A DNA stretch of 58,736 bases from Rhizobium sp. ASV8 (GCF_016429255.1 NZ_JAELUG010000028.1:1-58736), one strand, 5' to 3'; positions 35,586 to 44,811 are shown, counted from the first letter of the stretch. Numbers and translations are program-made. Notes: generated by a model from the letters alone, not told the origin.

Positions 35586-36932
35586 CTATATCGCTGCGGA
35601 ATGGCGTGCCCTGCCCGAATTCAGGTAACTGTCGAACTGAGCCGCGAGCGATCGTGCGAACATGTGACTGCCCGCCGCGATGGAGAACCCATCATCATGC
35701 GCGATAAAATGTGGTGAAGCTTGTGCAAGCAGGCGGGCCTCGCGCAAGAGCGGCTCGGCCGTCTCGCCAAAGCGGGTTCGCAATGCATCGGTGGAAAAGC
35801 GGAAGTCGCACATGAGGTGTTCGATCACCCAGCCGCGCATCACGTCGTCTTCTGAGAGCGAAACTCCGCGACCGATCGGAAGGCTGTCCGCCTCGATCAG
35901 GCGACCATAAGTGGCGGTCGAAGGGCAATTTTGCGCATAGCCCTGGCGAAAGCGGCTGATCGATGATGGGCCAAGGCCAATCAGTGTTTCGCAGCGGTCG
36001 TCAGTGTAGCCTTGAAAGTTCCTTGCCAGAAGGCCGTGACGGGCCGCAATGGCAAGGCTATCCGTGGGAAGGGCAAAATGGTCGATGCCGATTGGCTGAT
36101 ATCCGGCGCTTTGGACAAGCGCTGCGGCGCTCTTCGCCTGTTCGAGCCGCTCGTCAGGGCCGGGCAGCGCCGTCTCGTCGATCATGGTCTGATGCTTTTT
36201 AAACCACGGGACGTGGGCATAGCCGAAGGTCGCAATGCGATCGGGCCGCAATGACAGGGACAGACCTATGGTCTCGCCGAGTGTTGTCAGCGTCTGGTGG
36301 GGCAAGCCGTAAAGGAGGTCCACATTGATCGACCCGATGCCTCTTGTCCGCAACCCCTCTGTCACCCGCTGGGTCGTAGCGAAGCTTTGCTCGCGGTTGA
36401 TGGCTTTCTGGATGCGAGGATCGAAATCCTGGATGCCGAGGCTGGCGCGTGTCGTTCCAATTTCCGCCAGCGCATCGAGCCGCGCATCATCCATGTCGTT
36501 GGGATCGATTTCGATGCTGACACTTGCGTCAGCCGCAATGGTAAATCCGGTATGCAATTGCCGGAAGAGTGTTCGCAGATCGACGGGTCGGATCATGGTG
36601 GGTGACCCTCCGCCGAGATGGATTGTGCGCACGATGCCTTTCCCGGCGAGGTGCCTGCCAAGCATGGCAATCTCCCGATGAAGCGTTGTGAGATAGTCGG
36701 CGACGGGAGCATATCGCAGCGTCTGCTTCGTATGGCAGGCGCAGAACCAGCATAGTCGATCGCAGAAGGGAACGTGCAGGTATAGGGAAATCGGTTCATC
36801 GGCCGGGACTGCCTCTATCCAGCTTCTGACGGTGTCCGAGGTTATCCCGTCGTGGAAGTGCGGTGCGGTCGGATAGCTGGTGTAGCGCGGAACCTTCGCA
36901 TCGATGAGGCGGTGATTGGGGACGGCTGTCAT
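35586..36932 (-). CDS. hemN: Oxygen-independent coproporphyrinogen III oxidase
   Basis: 448-aa radical-SAM enzyme for haem synthesis without O2. The HemN signature HVPFCDRLCWFCACHTKQ gives Cys at about 57, 61, 64 and 66 (CX3CX2CXC), preceded by YTSYPTAPHF. GGGSPTMI and the HemN C-terminal domain (ISRFRQGYAQN) are present. Its ATG overlaps the cydC stop by 4 bp, so it is translated from the cydDC transcript. This couples haem production to assembly of the bd oxidase. Confidence 0.95.
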   Translation of the reverse strand: MTAVPNHRLIDAKVPRYTSYPTAPHFHDGITSDTVRSWIEAVPADEPISLYLHVPFCDRLCWFCACHTKQTLRYAPVADYLTTLHREIAMLGRHLAGKGIVRTIHLGGGSPTMIRPVDLRTLFRQLHTGFTIAADASVSIEIDPNDMDDARLDALAEIGTTRASLGIQDFDPRIQKAINREQSFATTQRVTEGLRTRGIGSINVDLLYGLPHQTLTTLGETIGLSLSLRPDRIATFGYAHVPWFKKHQTMIDETALPGPDERLEQAKSAAALVQSAGYQPIGIDHFALPTDSLAIAARHGLLARNFQGYTDDRCETLIGLGPSSISRFRQGYAQNCPSTATYGRLIEADSLPIGRGVSLSEDDVMRGWVIEHLMCDFRFSTDALRTRFGETAEPLLREARLLAQASPHFIAHDDGFSIAAGSHMFARSLAAQFDSYLNSGRARHSAAI

Positions 36933-38530
36933 GCTTGTAGTTCCAGGATTGCGCCGTTGCGGATTGGCAGCAGGCGGTGAGTGGAGATTGCGACGATACG
37001 ATCGGCCAGATGATCGGTAAGGCGGAGGATGATCCTCTGGCCCTGCGCGGTGTCGAGATGCTCGGTTGGCTCGTCGAGCAGGAGAACGGGAGTGCGGGCC
37101 AGGAAGGCGCGCGCCAGATTGAGCCGTTGCGCCTCGCCAAGGGAGAGCATGTCCTGCCTAATCCACGCATCAAGTCCGCCTGCGCTGCGGATGCGCGCGT
37201 CAAGCTCAACGGCTTCGAGCGCCTGCCATATTGCCGCGTCCGGACTGTCGGGATCGAAAAGATTGGCGCGGACGGTGTCGTTCAGAACTGTTGCATCGTG
37301 GAGGCAGAGGGTCGTCAAAGCGCGCCGTTCCTGGGATGAAAAGCTTCCGTAAGGGCCATCGAATGTATCTTCGCCGATCCAGCCTGCGATCTGTTTCAGC
37401 AGGCTCGTCTTGCCGCTGCCGCTGGTACCGACAAGGATCGTCGGAAATCCTGCTCGCAGACACAGGGAGACGGGAGCTCTGCCGATCGGGATGCCGGCGG
37501 GGGTGATCCGCCCAAGATCCGCATGTCGAAGCTCAAGCGGTCTCATCGCAACCAGGTCAGAGGTTGCCGCTTCGGGTTCCCGGTCCCGTATCCACTGCCC
37601 GATCTCGAATTGGGCGGCGTCCCGCCGCAGCTTCGCCACCAGAATGCGAGATGCGCCGTTCATTGCCTCGCCAAGCGCAAGCCAGGCGAATGCGAGCGCC
37701 ACCGGCAAGAGCATCGCGACCCCGCGATAGCCCGACAGCCAGGCGGCCGCAACGACACTGATGCCAGCGATCGGGCCGGCGAGAGAGGCGAGCAGGTCAA
37801 ACCCGGATTGAAGGCGGCGCAATGCCAGGGTGTGATCGTCTGCTTGCGAAAGGGCGGTCATCGCCGCGCGGCATTCTTCGTCCCACAGTCTTTCCGCCTT
37901 GAGGGAAACGGCAGACGCCAGGGTGGCGCCCAATCGATCTGCCCCGTCCTTTCGTTGCCGTCTGACCTGCTGCCAGGTAACAGCCCCGCTCATGGCAAGG
38001 CGGCGGCTGGCAAAGACGCCGATCAGCAACAAGCAAGAGATCGGCAGCAGGGAAAGCGGCGCAACGATCGCAGAGCTTGCAACAAGGGCAGCCGCGCCGA
38101 TTGCCATCGTCAGCGACGGAAGACGGGCGCGCAGACGGGCGTAGTCAATGTCTTCCACATCATCGAGATAGTCAGTCAGCCGTGCCTCGTCGCCGAGCTG
38201 CCAGCCCGCCTTACGGACGGCAGGTGCCTCCGCCATGGATGCAAAAAGCCCAATGCGCCGCAAGGTCTGGTCGCCGATTGCCGCCTTGTGGCCGACGAAA
38301 CGTTCACCATAACGTGCCGCCGTGCGTCCAATAGCGAAAAGGCGAATGAAGGCTGCCGGAACATGGAAGTTGAAGGTGGCCGCCGCAGTTGTCAGGCCTG
38401 CTGCCGCCACCGCGCCAAGGAACCATGCCGATACCGCGCCCAGCAGAAGGCCGCAACAAAGAGCACAACAGCTGAGGAGAGTGGCCCGGCGCCAGTATTT
38501 CCGGCTGGTGGTGAGAGGATCGCTCGTCAT
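36929..38530 (-). CDS. cydC: Cysteine/glutathione exporter subunit CydC
   Basis: 533-aa ABC exporter half: N-terminal membrane domain (about 1-300, including GRTAARYGERFVGH, characteristic of CydC) and C-terminal ATPase with Walker A VGTSGSGKTSLL, signature LSLGEAQRLNLARA and Walker B VLLLDEPTEHLD. With CydD it exports cysteine and glutathione to the periplasm, needed for cytochrome bd assembly. The signature reads LSLGE rather than LSGGQ, common in CydC. It overlaps both cydD and hemN by 4 bp. Confidence 0.93.
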   Translation of the reverse strand: MTSDPLTTSRKYWRRATLLSCCALCCGLLLGAVSAWFLGAVAAAGLTTAAATFNFHVPAAFIRLFAIGRTAARYGERFVGHKAAIGDQTLRRIGLFASMAEAPAVRKAGWQLGDEARLTDYLDDVEDIDYARLRARLPSLTMAIGAAALVASSAIVAPLSLLPISCLLLIGVFASRRLAMSGAVTWQQVRRQRKDGADRLGATLASAVSLKAERLWDEECRAAMTALSQADDHTLALRRLQSGFDLLASLAGPIAGISVVAAAWLSGYRGVAMLLPVALAFAWLALGEAMNGASRILVAKLRRDAAQFEIGQWIRDREPEAATSDLVAMRPLELRHADLGRITPAGIPIGRAPVSLCLRAGFPTILVGTSGSGKTSLLKQIAGWIGEDTFDGPYGSFSSQERRALTTLCLHDATVLNDTVRANLFDPDSPDAAIWQALEAVELDARIRSAGGLDAWIRQDMLSLGEAQRLNLARAFLARTPVLLLDEPTEHLDTAQGQRIILRLTDHLADRIVAISTHRLLPIRNGAILELQA

Positions 38531-40131
38531 GCCGCCACCTCGATAATGCCGTTGATGGTCAGATCGATCATACGCCCAGCCGCATTTGCCAGGTCCTTGT
38601 CATGCGTAGCCACGACCACAAGCCGCGAGTGCGCGATGTGAAGAAGTGCTTGCCGGACGAGAGCGGCTGTTGTCGCGTCGAGCTTGGCCGTCGGCTCGTC
38701 CGCAATGACCGTGTGCCCGGAAAGCAGCGCGCGCGCGATCGAGACGCGAAGCCTCTGGCCGCCCGAGAGATTGCCGCCGCCGCGGCTGATCGGCGTGTCC
38801 AGCCCGGCGGGCAGGAATGCGTCGTCCAGCAAGCCCACCGCATTTGCCGCATCAAACAATTGCGAGACCGAAACGGGCGGAAGCTTCCAACAGATCGCCT
38901 CGCCGATGCTGCGGCCTCCCACGAAGCTCTCGGTCGAAACCCATGTGACGCTCCCGGAAAGACGCGGGACAGCGTTCGTTTGCGGTTCCAATCGAGCCAT
39001 CCGACGCAACAGGGTGGACTTGCCGCATCCACTCGGCCCAACGATTGCCACGAGGCCCTTTTCGGGAAGCGGCGCATGAGGTCTCTCAAGAGCGGGAACG
39101 GATACAGTTCCGGGTAGATCGACGTTGAGAAGTTCGTCGAGCGCCTTCGCTGCGGCGAGCCCTTCGGCCTTGGCATGATATTGCTCCGAAAAGCGCCTGA
39201 AGGGCGCAAAATAGTCCGGCGCGATCATCAGAATGAAAAGGCTCTGCCAGAGCGCGAGGTCGGAAAAGCCCGGAATCATCATCAATTTGAGATGCCCGAG
39301 GCCGAGAAAGACGGCGAGCAAGGCGATCGACAACGATGCGAAAAAATCGATGATTCCGGCGTTTATGAATGCAATGCCGAGAACCCCCATTGTCTCGCGT
39401 GCATAGATCTCCAGCCGGTCGGCCAGTTTGCTTTCCTCCCGCGCAAAGGCGTGGTTGGCAAGAATCGTCGGCAGCGCGCGAATGCGATCTGCAAATTGTC
39501 CGGCGAGGCGGCCGAATGCGTTCTCCTGGGCTATCGCACGACGTCGAATTGCATCGCCGACCAACGCGAAGAACACGATCATGACAGGCGTCAGGCAGAA
39601 GACGAGAACTGCCGCCTGCCAGGAGATGAGGAAGAGCATCGCGGCCGCCAAGAGTGGGCCGGTCGCCATCATCATCGACGCGATGCGATGGCCTATCACA
39701 AGCGACGCCACTGACGCGGGATGACGCTGCATAGCCACCACAAGAGTTCCGACAGGAAGTTGATTCAATTGGCGCGGCGACATGGCACCCAACCTTGCGC
39801 TTGCGACATCGCGCAAGCCGGTTGCGACGGTGGTTTCGGCCGTTGCCTGCACCCTGTCGCCCAGCAATCCGAGGATAGAGGAGCCGGCAAGCAGGCCGAT
39901 CGCAAGCACCGGCAGCCACGGATCGACCGATTGATCCATCACAAGCCGACCAGCGACCATGGCGGCCGTTGCCGAGAAGGCCAGTCGCAAGGCGGTGCGC
40001 GCGATCTGGATCGTGAGCACGCGCCGCAAGCTTATTCTTGCGCTATCGCGGGCAAGCGCGAACATGTCGATCTTGCCGGCGTCGCGGCGGAGGCATTCCG
40101 GGTCTGTCTCTGGTGGCTTTTCTTTGTTCAT
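38527..40131 (-). CDS. cydD: Cysteine/glutathione exporter subunit CydD
   Basis: 534-aa ABC exporter half: about six membrane spans, then an ATPase with Walker A VGPSGCGKSTLL, signature LSGGQRLRVSIARALL and Walker B VIADEPTAKLD. It is first in cydD-cydC-hemN and divergent from cydA. A FixK box centred 41-42 bp upstream of the annotated ATG would place a class-II transcription start right at that codon. Translation may therefore begin at the later Met (MFALARDSA, about 40065), or the box may serve only cydA. Confidence 0.92.
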   Translation of the reverse strand: MNKEKPPETDPECLRRDAGKIDMFALARDSARISLRRVLTIQIARTALRLAFSATAAMVAGRLVMDQSVDPWLPVLAIGLLAGSSILGLLGDRVQATAETTVATGLRDVASARLGAMSPRQLNQLPVGTLVVAMQRHPASVASLVIGHRIASMMMATGPLLAAAMLFLISWQAAVLVFCLTPVMIVFFALVGDAIRRRAIAQENAFGRLAGQFADRIRALPTILANHAFAREESKLADRLEIYARETMGVLGIAFINAGIIDFFASLSIALLAVFLGLGHLKLMMIPGFSDLALWQSLFILMIAPDYFAPFRRFSEQYHAKAEGLAAAKALDELLNVDLPGTVSVPALERPHAPLPEKGLVAIVGPSGCGKSTLLRRMARLEPQTNAVPRLSGSVTWVSTESFVGGRSIGEAICWKLPPVSVSQLFDAANAVGLLDDAFLPAGLDTPISRGGGNLSGGQRLRVSIARALLSGHTVIADEPTAKLDATTAALVRQALLHIAHSRLVVVATHDKDLANAAGRMIDLTINGIIEVAA

Positions 40132-40165
40132 GCTGCTGTTTTGGCATCGATCGACGTGCGTGAGG

Positions 40166-40179
40166 TTGATCTAGATCAA
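40166..40179. promoter_or_regulatory. Perfect palindromic FixK/FNR box between cydD and cydA
   Basis: TTGATCTAGATCAA is a perfect TTGAT-N4-ATCAA, here fully palindromic. Its centre lies 60 bp before the cydA start, leaving space for a class-II promoter (start about 40214). It is the only such box in the 101-bp divergent spacer. Confidence 0.85.
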
Positions 40180-40232
40180 CTCGCGAGAGGATCGGTCGCG
40201 CTAACAGATGTCGACCAAGAAAGGATCCTCCG

Positions 40233-41816
40233 ATGTTCGACCCACTCCTTGTCGACCTGTCACGGCTTCAGTTCGCCCTGACGGCACTCTACCATTTCCT
40301 CTTCGTACCCCTGACACTTGGCCTATCCATCATGATCGCGATGATGGAGACAGTCTTTGTCATGACGCGGCGTACCATCTGGCGCGACATGACCAAATTC
40401 TGGGGCGTGCTCTTCGGCATCAACTTCGCGCTCGGCGTTGCGACCGGCATAACCATGGAGTTCCAGTTCGGTATGAACTGGGCCTACTACTCCCACTATG
40501 TCGGCGATGTCTTTGGCGCTCCGCTTGCGATCGAAGGCTTGATGGCTTTCTTTCTGGAGGCAACCTTCGTTGGTCTGTTCTTCTTCGGCTGGGATCGCCT
40601 TTCGCCACGCGCGCATATGATCGTCACGTGGTTGATGGCGCTGGGAACGAATTTCTCCGCGCTCTGGATCCTGATTGCCAATGGATGGATGCAAAATCCC
40701 GTGGGTTCGGCCTTCAATCCCGACACGATGCGCATGGAAGTCACGGATTTCATGGCGGTCTTGTTCAATCCTGTCGCGCAGGCAAAGTTCGTGCATACCG
40801 TGTCGGCCGGCTATGTCTGCGGCGCGGTTTTCGTTCTCGGCATTTCTGCATGGTACATGCTTCGCAACCGCCATGTCGCGCTTGCGAAACGTTCATTCGT
40901 CGTTGCCGCGGCATTTGGCGTTGCGTCCTCCCTCTCGGTGATCGTGCTGGGCGACGAGAGCGGTTACGCATTGACCGATAACCAGAAGATGAAGCTTGCG
41001 GCCATCGAAGCCATGTGGGAGACCGAGCCTGCTCCCGCATCCTTTACGGCTTTCGGGATCCCGAGCCTTGAAGATCGCAAGACCCACTATGCCGTCCATA
41101 TCCCCTGGGTCATGGGCCTGATCGGCACCCGGTCGATAGACAAGGAAATTCCAGGCATCGATCAGTTGGTGGCGAAGGCGGAAGATCGCATTCGCAACGG
41201 TTTGGGCGCATATGATGCGCTTGAAAAGCTCAAGGCGAATTTGGGTGACACAGCTGCGCGCGCCACGTTCGACGCAAAATCCCAGGATCTCGGCTATGCA
41301 CTGCTTCTGAAGCAATATGTCGAGGATCCGCGCACAGCCAGCGAACGGCAGATCAAGGACGCAGCTTGGTCTTCGGTGCCGCAGGTTCCGTGGCTCTTCC
41401 TGTCGTTCCGGATCATGGTCGCGTGCGGTTTTGCCCTGCTCGTCCTCTTCTGCACCTCGCTCTGGTACACGATGCGAGAAAAGGGCGCGCCACGCTGGCT
41501 GTTCAGCATGGCGGTCCTTGCCATGCCGCTGCCGTGGATCGCGATCGAGCTTGGATGGTTCGTCGCCGAGTTCGGCCGACAGCCCTGGATCATCGATGGT
41601 GTGCTCCCAACCTTCCTCGCGACGTCGGAGCTTGGGGTCTACAATCTCATCCTCAGTATTGCGGGCTTCACCCTGGTCTACGGCGTGCTTGCCGTCATCG
41701 AAGTGCGACTAATGCTGGCCGCGATCCGCAAGGGCCCCGAAATCGCTGACATGATCACTGGCAAATCCTCGGCCGGCTTCAGAGAAGCGAAGCCGGCAAT
41801 GCAGCCAGGCGAATAA
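40233..41816 (+). CDS. cydA: Cytochrome bd ubiquinol oxidase subunit I
   Basis: 527-aa membrane subunit carrying hemes b558, b595 and d. Ligand regions are visible: TALYHFLFVP (His near 19-20), KFVHTVSAGYV (His near 190) and SFRIMVACG (Met near 395). GRQPWII, a conserved CydA motif, lies near 450. Length and the moderate Q-loop fit the alphaproteobacterial bd/CIO-like group. Behind a FixK box, it leads cydA-cydB-cydX and provides high-affinity O2 respiration. Confidence 0.96.
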   Translation: MFDPLLVDLSRLQFALTALYHFLFVPLTLGLSIMIAMMETVFVMTRRTIWRDMTKFWGVLFGINFALGVATGITMEFQFGMNWAYYSHYVGDVFGAPLAIEGLMAFFLEATFVGLFFFGWDRLSPRAHMIVTWLMALGTNFSALWILIANGWMQNPVGSAFNPDTMRMEVTDFMAVLFNPVAQAKFVHTVSAGYVCGAVFVLGISAWYMLRNRHVALAKRSFVVAAAFGVASSLSVIVLGDESGYALTDNQKMKLAAIEAMWETEPAPASFTAFGIPSLEDRKTHYAVHIPWVMGLIGTRSIDKEIPGIDQLVAKAEDRIRNGLGAYDALEKLKANLGDTAARATFDAKSQDLGYALLLKQYVEDPRTASERQIKDAAWSSVPQVPWLFLSFRIMVACGFALLVLFCTSLWYTMREKGAPRWLFSMAVLAMPLPWIAIELGWFVAEFGRQPWIIDGVLPTFLATSELGVYNLILSIAGFTLVYGVLAVIEVRLMLAAIRKGPEIADMITGKSSAGFREAKPAMQPGE

Positions 41817-41840
41817 CCCCTTCCCGAAAGGATCAAATCA

Positions 41841-42995
41841 ATGATCGAATTTCTCCTCAGCTATGAAACGCTGCGCGTCACCTGGTGGATCCTGCTTGGT
41901 GTGCTGCTCATTGGATTTGCCGTGATGGACGGCTTCGACATGGGCGTGGGAACGCTCCTGCCGTTCGTCGCCAAGACGGATATCGAGCGTCGTGTGGCCA
42001 TCAACACCGTCGGGCCTGTCTGGGAGGGTAACCAGGTTTGGTTCATTCTCGGCGGCGGCGCCATTTTCGCGGCGTGGCCCGCGCTCTACGCGCTGAGCTT
42101 TTCCGGCTTTTACCTTGCGATGTTCCTCGTGCTGCTCGCGCTCATCCTGCGCCCGGTCGCCTTCAAATATCGCTCAAAGAGACCGGAGAAAGCCTGGCGC
42201 GCCCGATGGGACTGGGCGCTCTTCGTGGGAGGCGCGGTTCCCTCGCTGATCTTTGGCGTTGCCGTTGGCAACGCGCTCCAGGGCGTGCCCTTCCATTTCA
42301 CCTCTGATCTCCGCCCGATCTACGAAGGGACGCTTTTCGGCCTCCTCAATCCGCTCGCGCTCTATTGCGGCTTGGTTTCCCTGTCGATGCTCGTCATGCA
42401 CGGGGCAGCGTGGCTTGCTTTCAAGGCCGAGGGCTTGGTTGCGGAGCGGGCGAAGGCGATCGGATCGAAGGCCGCGTTTGCCGCTGGCCTGCTCTTTGCC
42501 GGAGGTGGTGTGTTGGTCTGGCTCGGTCAGCTCGGCGGCTACCGCGTCACATCGGCCATCAAATGGGATGGGCCGTCAAATCCGCTTCTGAAGACCGTTG
42601 CCCATGACGGGGGCGCCTGGCTTGCCAATTTCGCTGCTCACCCCGTTTTGTGGCTGGTGCCTGCCATCGGCATCGTCGGCCCCTTCTTCGTGGCATTGGG
42701 TTTCCGCACACGCCGTGAGGGTTTGACCTTCATCGCATCGAAACTGTCGGTCGCCATGATCATAGCGACGGTCGGCCTTGCAATGTTCCCGGTCATACTA
42801 CCGTCAAGCACCAATCCCAGCCACTCGTTGACCATATTCGATGCATCGTCCAGCCGTGCGACGCTGCGCAACATGCTCCTCGCAACCGCTATCTTCATGC
42901 CGATCATCCTTCTCTACACGGCGTGGGTCTACCGCGTTCTGTGGGGGAAGGTGAGCGAGAAGAGCATCGAGAAGGCCGGACACTCAGCTTACTGA
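41841..42995 (+). CDS. cydB: Cytochrome bd ubiquinol oxidase subunit II
   Basis: 384-aa polytopic membrane protein. CydB hallmarks are FAVMDGFDMGVGTLLPF near the N terminus, NTVGPVWEGNQVWFILGGG and FYLAMFLVLLALILRPVAF. It is spaced 24 bp from cydA with a GAAAGGA ribosome site, in the same operon. Confidence 0.96.
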   Translation: MIEFLLSYETLRVTWWILLGVLLIGFAVMDGFDMGVGTLLPFVAKTDIERRVAINTVGPVWEGNQVWFILGGGAIFAAWPALYALSFSGFYLAMFLVLLALILRPVAFKYRSKRPEKAWRARWDWALFVGGAVPSLIFGVAVGNALQGVPFHFTSDLRPIYEGTLFGLLNPLALYCGLVSLSMLVMHGAAWLAFKAEGLVAERAKAIGSKAAFAAGLLFAGGGVLVWLGQLGGYRVTSAIKWDGPSNPLLKTVAHDGGAWLANFAAHPVLWLVPAIGIVGPFFVALGFRTRREGLTFIASKLSVAMIIATVGLAMFPVILPSSTNPSHSLTIFDASSSRATLRNMLLATAIFMPIILLYTAWVYRVLWGKVSEKSIEKAGHSAY

Positions 42996-43014
42996 ACGAA
43001 AAAGGAGAAATATT

Positions 43015-43146
43015 ATGTGGTATTTCGCATGGGTTCTTGGATTGGGACTGGCGGCATCGATGGGCATCTTGAATGCGCTTTGGTACGAGCTGCGAATCTT
43101 GCGTGAAGATCCCGCCGACGAGACCCTGCCGCTGCCCACACCATGA
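43015..43146 (+). CDS. cydX: CydX, small subunit of cytochrome bd oxidase
   Basis: 43-aa single-span membrane peptide beginning MWYFAWVLGLGLAASMGILN, followed by ALWYE and a short polar tail. This matches the CydX/CbdX family start (MWYFAWILG...NA.W.E), which stabilises the bd oxidase haem centres. AAAGGAG lies 7 nt before the ATG, 19 bp after cydB. It is too short for routine gene calling and easily missed. Confidence 0.9.
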   Translation: MWYFAWVLGLGLAASMGILNALWYELRILREDPADETLPLPTP

Positions 43147-43179
43147 GGATGGCATATTCGCGAGAGGATTGACGTAACC

Positions 43180-43211
43180 CCGGCCGTCGTTCACGCCTGA
43201 GCGATGGCCGG
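43180..43211 (+). terminator. Hairpin ending the cydABX operon
   Basis: CCGGCCGTCG pairs with CGATGGCCGG over 10 bp (one G-T) with a 12-nt loop, 33 bp after the cydX stop. Confidence 0.55.
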
Positions 43212-43338
43212 AACCTGCTCGTATGCCGTGGTCACCCGGCAAGCTCAACTGCTCAAAAATGCCTGTTCGTTCAACCTATAGAGTATGTTTACGATTTAAA
43301 TATTGAATGAAAGGAAAGATGATTCCTTGTAGGGCGAG

Positions 43339-43680
43339 ATGAGCGAATATCAGAACAATGCAGTCAAGTTGATGGATTTGAAAGCAGGGAGGGAATCCTT
43401 GCTCAACGCCAAAGACCGAAGGGAGGAATTCATACGTCGGTCGTTGGAGTTATATTATGCCATGGGTGGCGAATGGGAATCGATTCAACCGATCGCCGAT
43501 AAAGTGTATTCAGATCAGCCAACTCGCATAGATATCGCTGTCGGGAATGTGATGTATAAGCTGGCTGCAATCGGACATGTTTCCGATATCGATATTATTC
43601 AGGCCGCATACAACAAATTGGATGAGGCAAGGCAAAATATGTCGACTCCGGACAACGGGCACGATCCAAAGCAGGCTTAG
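43339..43680 (+). CDS. Unrecognised 113-aa cytoplasmic protein
   Basis: I do not recognise a family. The protein is hydrophilic and mostly helical: KDRREEFIRRSLELYYAMGG in the first half, then IDIAVGNVMYKLAAIGHVSD and an acidic/polar tail. There is no signal peptide, membrane span or metal motif. AAAGGAAAG lies about 24 nt before the ATG, rather far, and GTAGGGCGAG sits directly before it. It is noticeably more AT-rich than its neighbours, and the 130 bp upstream are AT-rich (TTTACGATTTAAATATTG), suggesting a promoter and perhaps foreign origin. Balanced codon use and clean composition suggest a real gene. Confidence 0.6.
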   Translation: MSEYQNNAVKLMDLKAGRESLLNAKDRREEFIRRSLELYYAMGGEWESIQPIADKVYSDQPTRIDIAVGNVMYKLAAIGHVSDIDIIQAAYNKLDEARQNMSTPDNGHDPKQA

Positions 43681-43902
43681 AGCTGAGGCAGTCCCGATGG
43701 CGTTGTCCAATCGCGGCCGGGGTGCCAGGAGCAAAGCTGGCGGGGGCATCGTCAAGCCCATAGTCATGATCGGTTCGTTTGCCGGCCCGTACAACCGCAC
43801 ATTCACTCTCCGCTCGTAACCGATCTATCATTTGCCGCTCTCGAAACCGCTTGATCGCGACTGACGCTGCCGCTTCGCGAAATCGGTGTGCTCGGCGGTA
43901 TA

Positions 43903-44811
43903 TCAACGCTCGCCCTTGATCGTCTCGATCAAGGCTCTCAGGCCAGATGAAACATGGCGCCGACCCGGATAGTAGAGACACACGCCGGGAAAGGGCGGGC
44001 ACCAGCTGTCGAGCAATCGCTCAAGTCGCCCCATTTGAATAGCATCGATCACCAGGAAGTCCGGCACAAACGCAATTCCGAGCCCCGCAATCGCGGCCTC
44101 CACCATCAAGGTCTGATCCGTCAAGGTCAGCGGGCCGTTGACGTTGATGATTTCGGCAACGCCATTGCGTTCGAACTCCCAGCGATAGATCGCACCGCTT
44201 TCGAAGCGGAAGCGAATGCAATCATGTTGATAAAGATCTTGCGGCACAGCAGGCCTGTCGCGCGTAGCGAGATAGGCAGGCGACGCAACGGCCGCAAATC
44301 TGGTCGTTTCCGTAAGGCGAACCGCTATCATGTCCTGTGGCACGGCCTCGGCAAGCCGAATTCCCGCATCGAACCCTTCAGCGACGATGTCGCCAAGCCT
44401 GCCATCCGTGACGATATCGAGATGCACCTGCGGATAGTTGCGCCGGAAGCGCGCCAATATCGGCAACAGAAGCATGCGGATCGCCACGTCGCTGGCATTG
44501 ATCCTTACCGTCCCGGTGGGAACGCTGCGAAGGTCATTCGTTTCCCTCAATGCCTCGGTGATTGACGACATCGCCGGACGAAGTTTGGCTGCCAGCCGTT
44601 CCCCTGCCTCCGTGAGCGAGACACTGCGGGTCGTTCGGTTGAACAGGCGAACCCCGAGCCGATGCTCGAAGCTCTTCACGGAATGGCTGATGGCCGAAGG
44701 CGTTACGCCAAGCTCAAGCGCTGCCGCTCGAAAGCTGCGATGGTTGGCGATCGCCAGGAACACATTCAGGGCGAACAGGTCGCCGCCTATCGATTGATGA
44801 ACATCTCTCAT
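43903..44811 (-). CDS. LysR-family regulator (PgrR/CrgA-like), divergent from SDR
   Basis: About 302 aa from MRDVHQSIGG; an upstream in-frame Met adds 14 residues. The HTH contains NHRSFRAAALELGVTPSAIS and HRLGVRLFNRTTRSVSLTEA, typical of the CrgA/PgrR subgroup. The LysR-substrate domain is complete. It is separated by 86 bp from the divergent SDR gene, its probable target. Confidence 0.88.
   Translation of the reverse strand: MRDVHQSIGGDLFALNVFLAIANHRSFRAAALELGVTPSAISHSVKSFEHRLGVRLFNRTTRSVSLTEAGERLAAKLRPAMSSITEALRETNDLRSVPTGTVRINASDVAIRMLLLPILARFRRNYPQVHLDIVTDGRLGDIVAEGFDAGIRLAEAVPQDMIAVRLTETTRFAAVASPAYLATRDRPAVPQDLYQHDCIRFRFESGAIYRWEFERNGVAEIINVNGPLTLTDQTLMVEAAIAGLGIAFVPDFLVIDAIQMGRLERLLDSWCPPFPGVCLYYPGRRHVSSGLRALIETIKGER

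Noticed and set aside
39175..40281. Long plus-strand ORFs opposite cydD/cydC
   Set aside because: Composition is that of antisense shadows (Arg/Gln/His rich, no motifs) while the minus strand encodes clear ABC exporters.
30898..43211. Possibility that the Crp/Fnr protein is an FnrN-type direct oxygen sensor
   Set aside because: The N-terminal Cys cluster needed for a 4Fe-4S centre is absent; only isolated Cys are present, so FixK is the better call.
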